From the NCBI GenBank assembly GCA_016705955.1, contig JADJKO010000001.1, forward strand, positions 248,001-312,000: DNA of 64,000 nucleotides. Reading direction: 5' to 3'. Within the stretch, counting starts at the first letter, position 1, and every line of letters begins with the position of its first letter. Below, in pieces: positions 62,126 through 64,000 of the stretch. The translations under genes were made by a program, and so were the position numbers. The notes under the pieces are model-generated. The model made no database searches and was not told the DNA's origin. It saw only the letters and a list, made by a program, of their open reading frames with translations. The stretch comes from Flavobacteriales bacterium (lineage in GTDB: Bacteria; Bacteroidota; Bacteroidia; Flavobacteriales_F; PHOS-HE28).

Positions 62126-62157
62126 TTGCGGTCGACACGTTGGAAAGAATAATTTTG
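62126..62157 (+). promoter_or_regulatory. Promoter with -33 TTG and -7 TAATTTTG for phnA-like gene
   Basis: TTG at 62126-62128 and a perfect TAnnTTTG at 62150-62157 are 21 bases apart, the clearest full promoter in the window. The box ends five bases before the ATG at 62163. Confidence 0.6.
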
Positions 62158-62162
62158 GCGCC

Positions 62163-62501
62163 ATGACCGATACACCACCCTGCCCCCAATGCAAGTCCGC
62201 GTTCGCATACCCGACAGGGCAGAGCATGATGTGCCCGGAGTGCGGTCACGAATGGAACCCCGAAGAGATCGATGCGGAGAACGCACCGACCGTGGTGAAG
62301 GACGCCAACGGCAATGTGTTGCACGATGGCGATGATGTGGTGATGGTGAAGGACCTCGCCGTGAAAGGCGCACCCAAGGCGTTGAAGGCCGGGACCAAAG
62401 TGCGCAACATCAAATTGGTGGAAGGCGATCACAACATCGATTGCCGCATCGAAGGATTCGGGGCGATGGCGTTGAAGAGCGAGTTCGTGAAGAAGGCGTG
62501 A
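62163..62501 (+). CDS. Zinc-ribbon protein of the PhnA/YjdM family
   Basis: This 112-residue protein has an N-terminal zinc ribbon (CPQCKSAF...MMCPECGHEW) and a C-terminal SH3-like PhnA domain (VVKDANGNVLHDGDDVVMVKDL, KGAPKALKAGTKVRNIKL, DCRIEGFGAMALKSEFVKK). Originally called alkylphosphonate-uptake protein, the family has no proven role in phosphonate use. Length and start match YjdM. It has its own promoter. Confidence 0.93.
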   Translation: MTDTPPCPQCKSAFAYPTGQSMMCPECGHEWNPEEIDAENAPTVVKDANGNVLHDGDDVVMVKDLAVKGAPKALKAGTKVRNIKLVEGDHNIDCRIEGFGAMALKSEFVKKA

Positions 62502-62514
62502 AGCGATCGCTCGG

Positions 62515-62697
62515 TCAACCCTGCTTTCTTGGAAGACGCGACCAGAACAGGATCGAAAAGGAGAGCCCAGCGAAGAAGGTGGACGCAGCGCGCGCGGTGT
62601 GCCCCGAACGCATGCCGAGAACGGCCGATGACGTGCAGCAGATCATGATCATTGCGATGCCGATCAGGATCAATGTGCGGCGCGTCGCGGGCTTCAT
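62515..62697 (-). CDS. Small hydrophobic protein
   Basis: This 60-residue frame begins MKPATRRTLILIGIAMIMI and has two hydrophobic segments (LILIGIAMIMICCTSSAVLG and FFAGLSFSILFW). No family is recognised. It is convergent with the YjdM gene, 13 bases apart. The longer upstream reading is not protein-like. It is a plausible small membrane protein, unproven. Confidence 0.5.
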   Translation of the reverse strand: MKPATRRTLILIGIAMIMICCTSSAVLGMRSGHTARAASTFFAGLSFSILFWSRLPRKQG

Positions 62698-62850
62698 GAT
62701 TGTAAATGTAGCGTCGATGATCCCTGGTCGGATGATCAATTCAATTCCTCCGCCCGCACCGGCATTCGACCCGATCAGTGATCCGCTTTTCTCCTTCCAT
62801 CGCGCTGCTCGAACAAGTGGATCTACTGCTTCAACAACGATCTTGGTCCC

Positions 62851-64000
62851 ATGATCCGCCGACTCCTCTTCTTCGTTCTCGCATTCGTGTCCGTTCCGGC
62901 TCTTCACGCGCAATGGGTGCCCGGGGGCATTTTCGCCACGAGCGTCCATTTCCAGGCGTGCGCCTTCCATAATTTGGATTCGGGCCTCTTCGTCTACGGG
63001 GCGAACAACCCCGGTCCATTCTCCTTCGCTACCGAAGGCGGGCTCATCCTCACCGACAATGGCGACATGTCCGGTGGATACTATGTCTGGTATCGACCAT
63101 CGATGAATTTGGAGGATATCGATGTGAAGATGGTCGCCGGGAAACCGCTCTACCTGGCTGCGGGTCATGAACTGTACAACCGCAGCGTGATCGTCCATTC
63201 GTATGACTTCCCGGCACAGCCGATGGCATTCGATAGTGTACGCACCGGCACCGGGCGATACTACCGTGCAGTGCGAATTCGAAATGACCTAGCTGCCTTC
63301 GCTGCAGGAGGGAACAGCGCAGGTGATGGCATCATTGACATGAGCGTGGACACCGGCTCGACGTGGGCGAACATCGCCGTGCTTCCCGGACAGCCCGTAT
63401 CGCGCCTGCACTTCGTGAACAACGCGCTCGGCTTCGCCGCCACCGGTGGGTACAGCCGGCTCAACAACGATGGCATCCTCTTGCCGGACAGCGGTGCCAT
63501 CTACCGCACCACCAACGGCGGCCTCAACTGGCTTCAGATACATGCGGACGCGACGAACGGATTTTCCGATGTGGCCTTCAGTTCCGCGACGAACGGCGTG
63601 GCCACACGCAATGATGGCGTGATCCTGCGCACCACCAATGGCGGTGATACGTGGAACGTGGCTTCGGTGACCTTGCCCGGACCTTTTGTGATGACCAGCG
63701 TCACCTTCAGACAGGACGGGGCCGGATTCGCCACGTGTTACCGTACCGATGGCACGAGCGGTTTCATCCTGCTGAGCGAGGATGATGGGGCTATGTGGAA
63801 CCTCCATTTCTCCACCGCGTCCTTCAACCATTCGCGCCGCATCTACGATCTCTATTTCTACGACAGCGCGCACGGTTACGCGTCCACACAGATCCGGCCC
63901 TTGCGCACCAACGGCATCGTTACCGAAGTGCCGGAGCTCACCGAAGAAGGGTTCGCTGTTTTCCCGAATCCTTGTACCGACATAGTAACCGTTAAGGCCG
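62851..64000 (+). CDS. Secreted BNR/YCF48-like protein with T9SS domain, 3' end beyond window
   Basis: The visible 383 codons begin MIRRLLFFVLAFVSVPALHAQ, a signal peptide. The body has YCF48/BNR-type propeller repeats: DSGAIYRTTNGGLNWLQIH, GVILRTTNGGDTWNVASV, FILLSEDDGAMWNLHF. A T9SS domain is just beginning at the window edge (GFAVFPNPCTDIVTV). It is probably exported to the cell surface. The C-terminus is cut by the window end. Confidence 0.9.
   Translation, partial: MIRRLLFFVLAFVSVPALHAQWVPGGIFATSVHFQACAFHNLDSGLFVYGANNPGPFSFATEGGLILTDNGDMSGGYYVWYRPSMNLEDIDVKMVAGKPLYLAAGHELYNRSVIVHSYDFPAQPMAFDSVRTGTGRYYRAVRIRNDLAAFAAGGNSAGDGIIDMSVDTGSTWANIAVLPGQPVSRLHFVNNALGFAATGGYSRLNNDGILLPDSGAIYRTTNGGLNWLQIHADATNGFSDVAFSSATNGVATRNDGVILRTTNGGDTWNVASVTLPGPFVMTSVTFRQDGAGFATCYRTDGTSGFILLSEDDGAMWNLHFSTASFNHSRRIYDLYFYDSAHGYASTQIRPLRTNGIVTEVPELTEEGFAVFPNPCTDIVTVKA

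Overview
The window reads as a GC-rich member of the Bacteroidota, probably a Flavobacteriales-like lineage. The evidence is a TonB receptor with a carboxypeptidase-like N-terminal domain, several secreted proteins ending in type IX secretion (T9SS) sorting domains, DUF1501/DUF1800 partners, an RRM protein, a fused E1 alpha/beta dehydrogenase, and many upstream boxes of the Bacteroidota -7 form TAnnTTTG / TAnnTTCG. No species can be named from the sequence alone.

Layout. 1-9.5 kb: a truncated TonB receptor, a tandem array of truncated tRNA-Pro 5' halves ending in an intact tRNA-Pro(GGG), a GIY-YIG cassette, an M1 aminopeptidase, a hydrolase and branched-chain E1, an AIM24-like protein, a small membrane protein and an S4 protein. 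9.5-10.7 kb: an 8-bp-register CATG array, tRNA-Arg(CCG) and an 86-bp minisatellite. 10.7-18.4 kb: typA, a DUF4160/DUF2442 cassette bracketed by a duplicated typA 3' end, a second GIY-YIG gene, a degraded IS3-family element, an XRE regulator, and a 21-bp-period CCGG array before an fn3-like gene. 18.4-35.3 kb: surface and secreted proteins (leucine-rich, SBBP-like, cupredoxin, terpenoid-cyclase-like, DUF1501/DUF1800) and a propeller histidine kinase with its response regulator. 35.3-43 kb: housekeeping genes (luciferase-like oxidoreductase, exonuclease III, TrpG/PabA, RidA, RRM, rhodanese, CvfB-like, DinB, methyltransferase).

43.1-60.0 kb is a dense conflict-type island: a SLOG-SLATT membrane protein, an AAA-RyR ATPase and a TIR-NB-ARC-TPR protein in a tight operon, then a DUF4062-STAND-TPR protein, an unknown gene, a TIR-TPR gene with a secreted partner on the opposite strand, and a MoxR ATPase with an unknown partner. 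By family these look like nucleotide-signal sensing, self-recognition and membrane or NAD+ effectors, that is, a candidate immune or programmed-death system.

60.0-64 kb opens with a second 21-bp-period array. It has the same geometry as the CCGG array but uses TGCA, and it again lies about 230-250 bp before a paralogous fn3-like gene. These two arrays, with a self-complementary tetramer at phases 0 and 15 of a 21-bp register, are the most unusual signal I found. I know of no described element with this layout.

Several otherwise good genes are split by single-base gains (1463, 4481, 38576, 42364, about 49939) and the IS carries single-base losses. These are either assembly indels or real decay, and frame-split entries should be read with that in mind.
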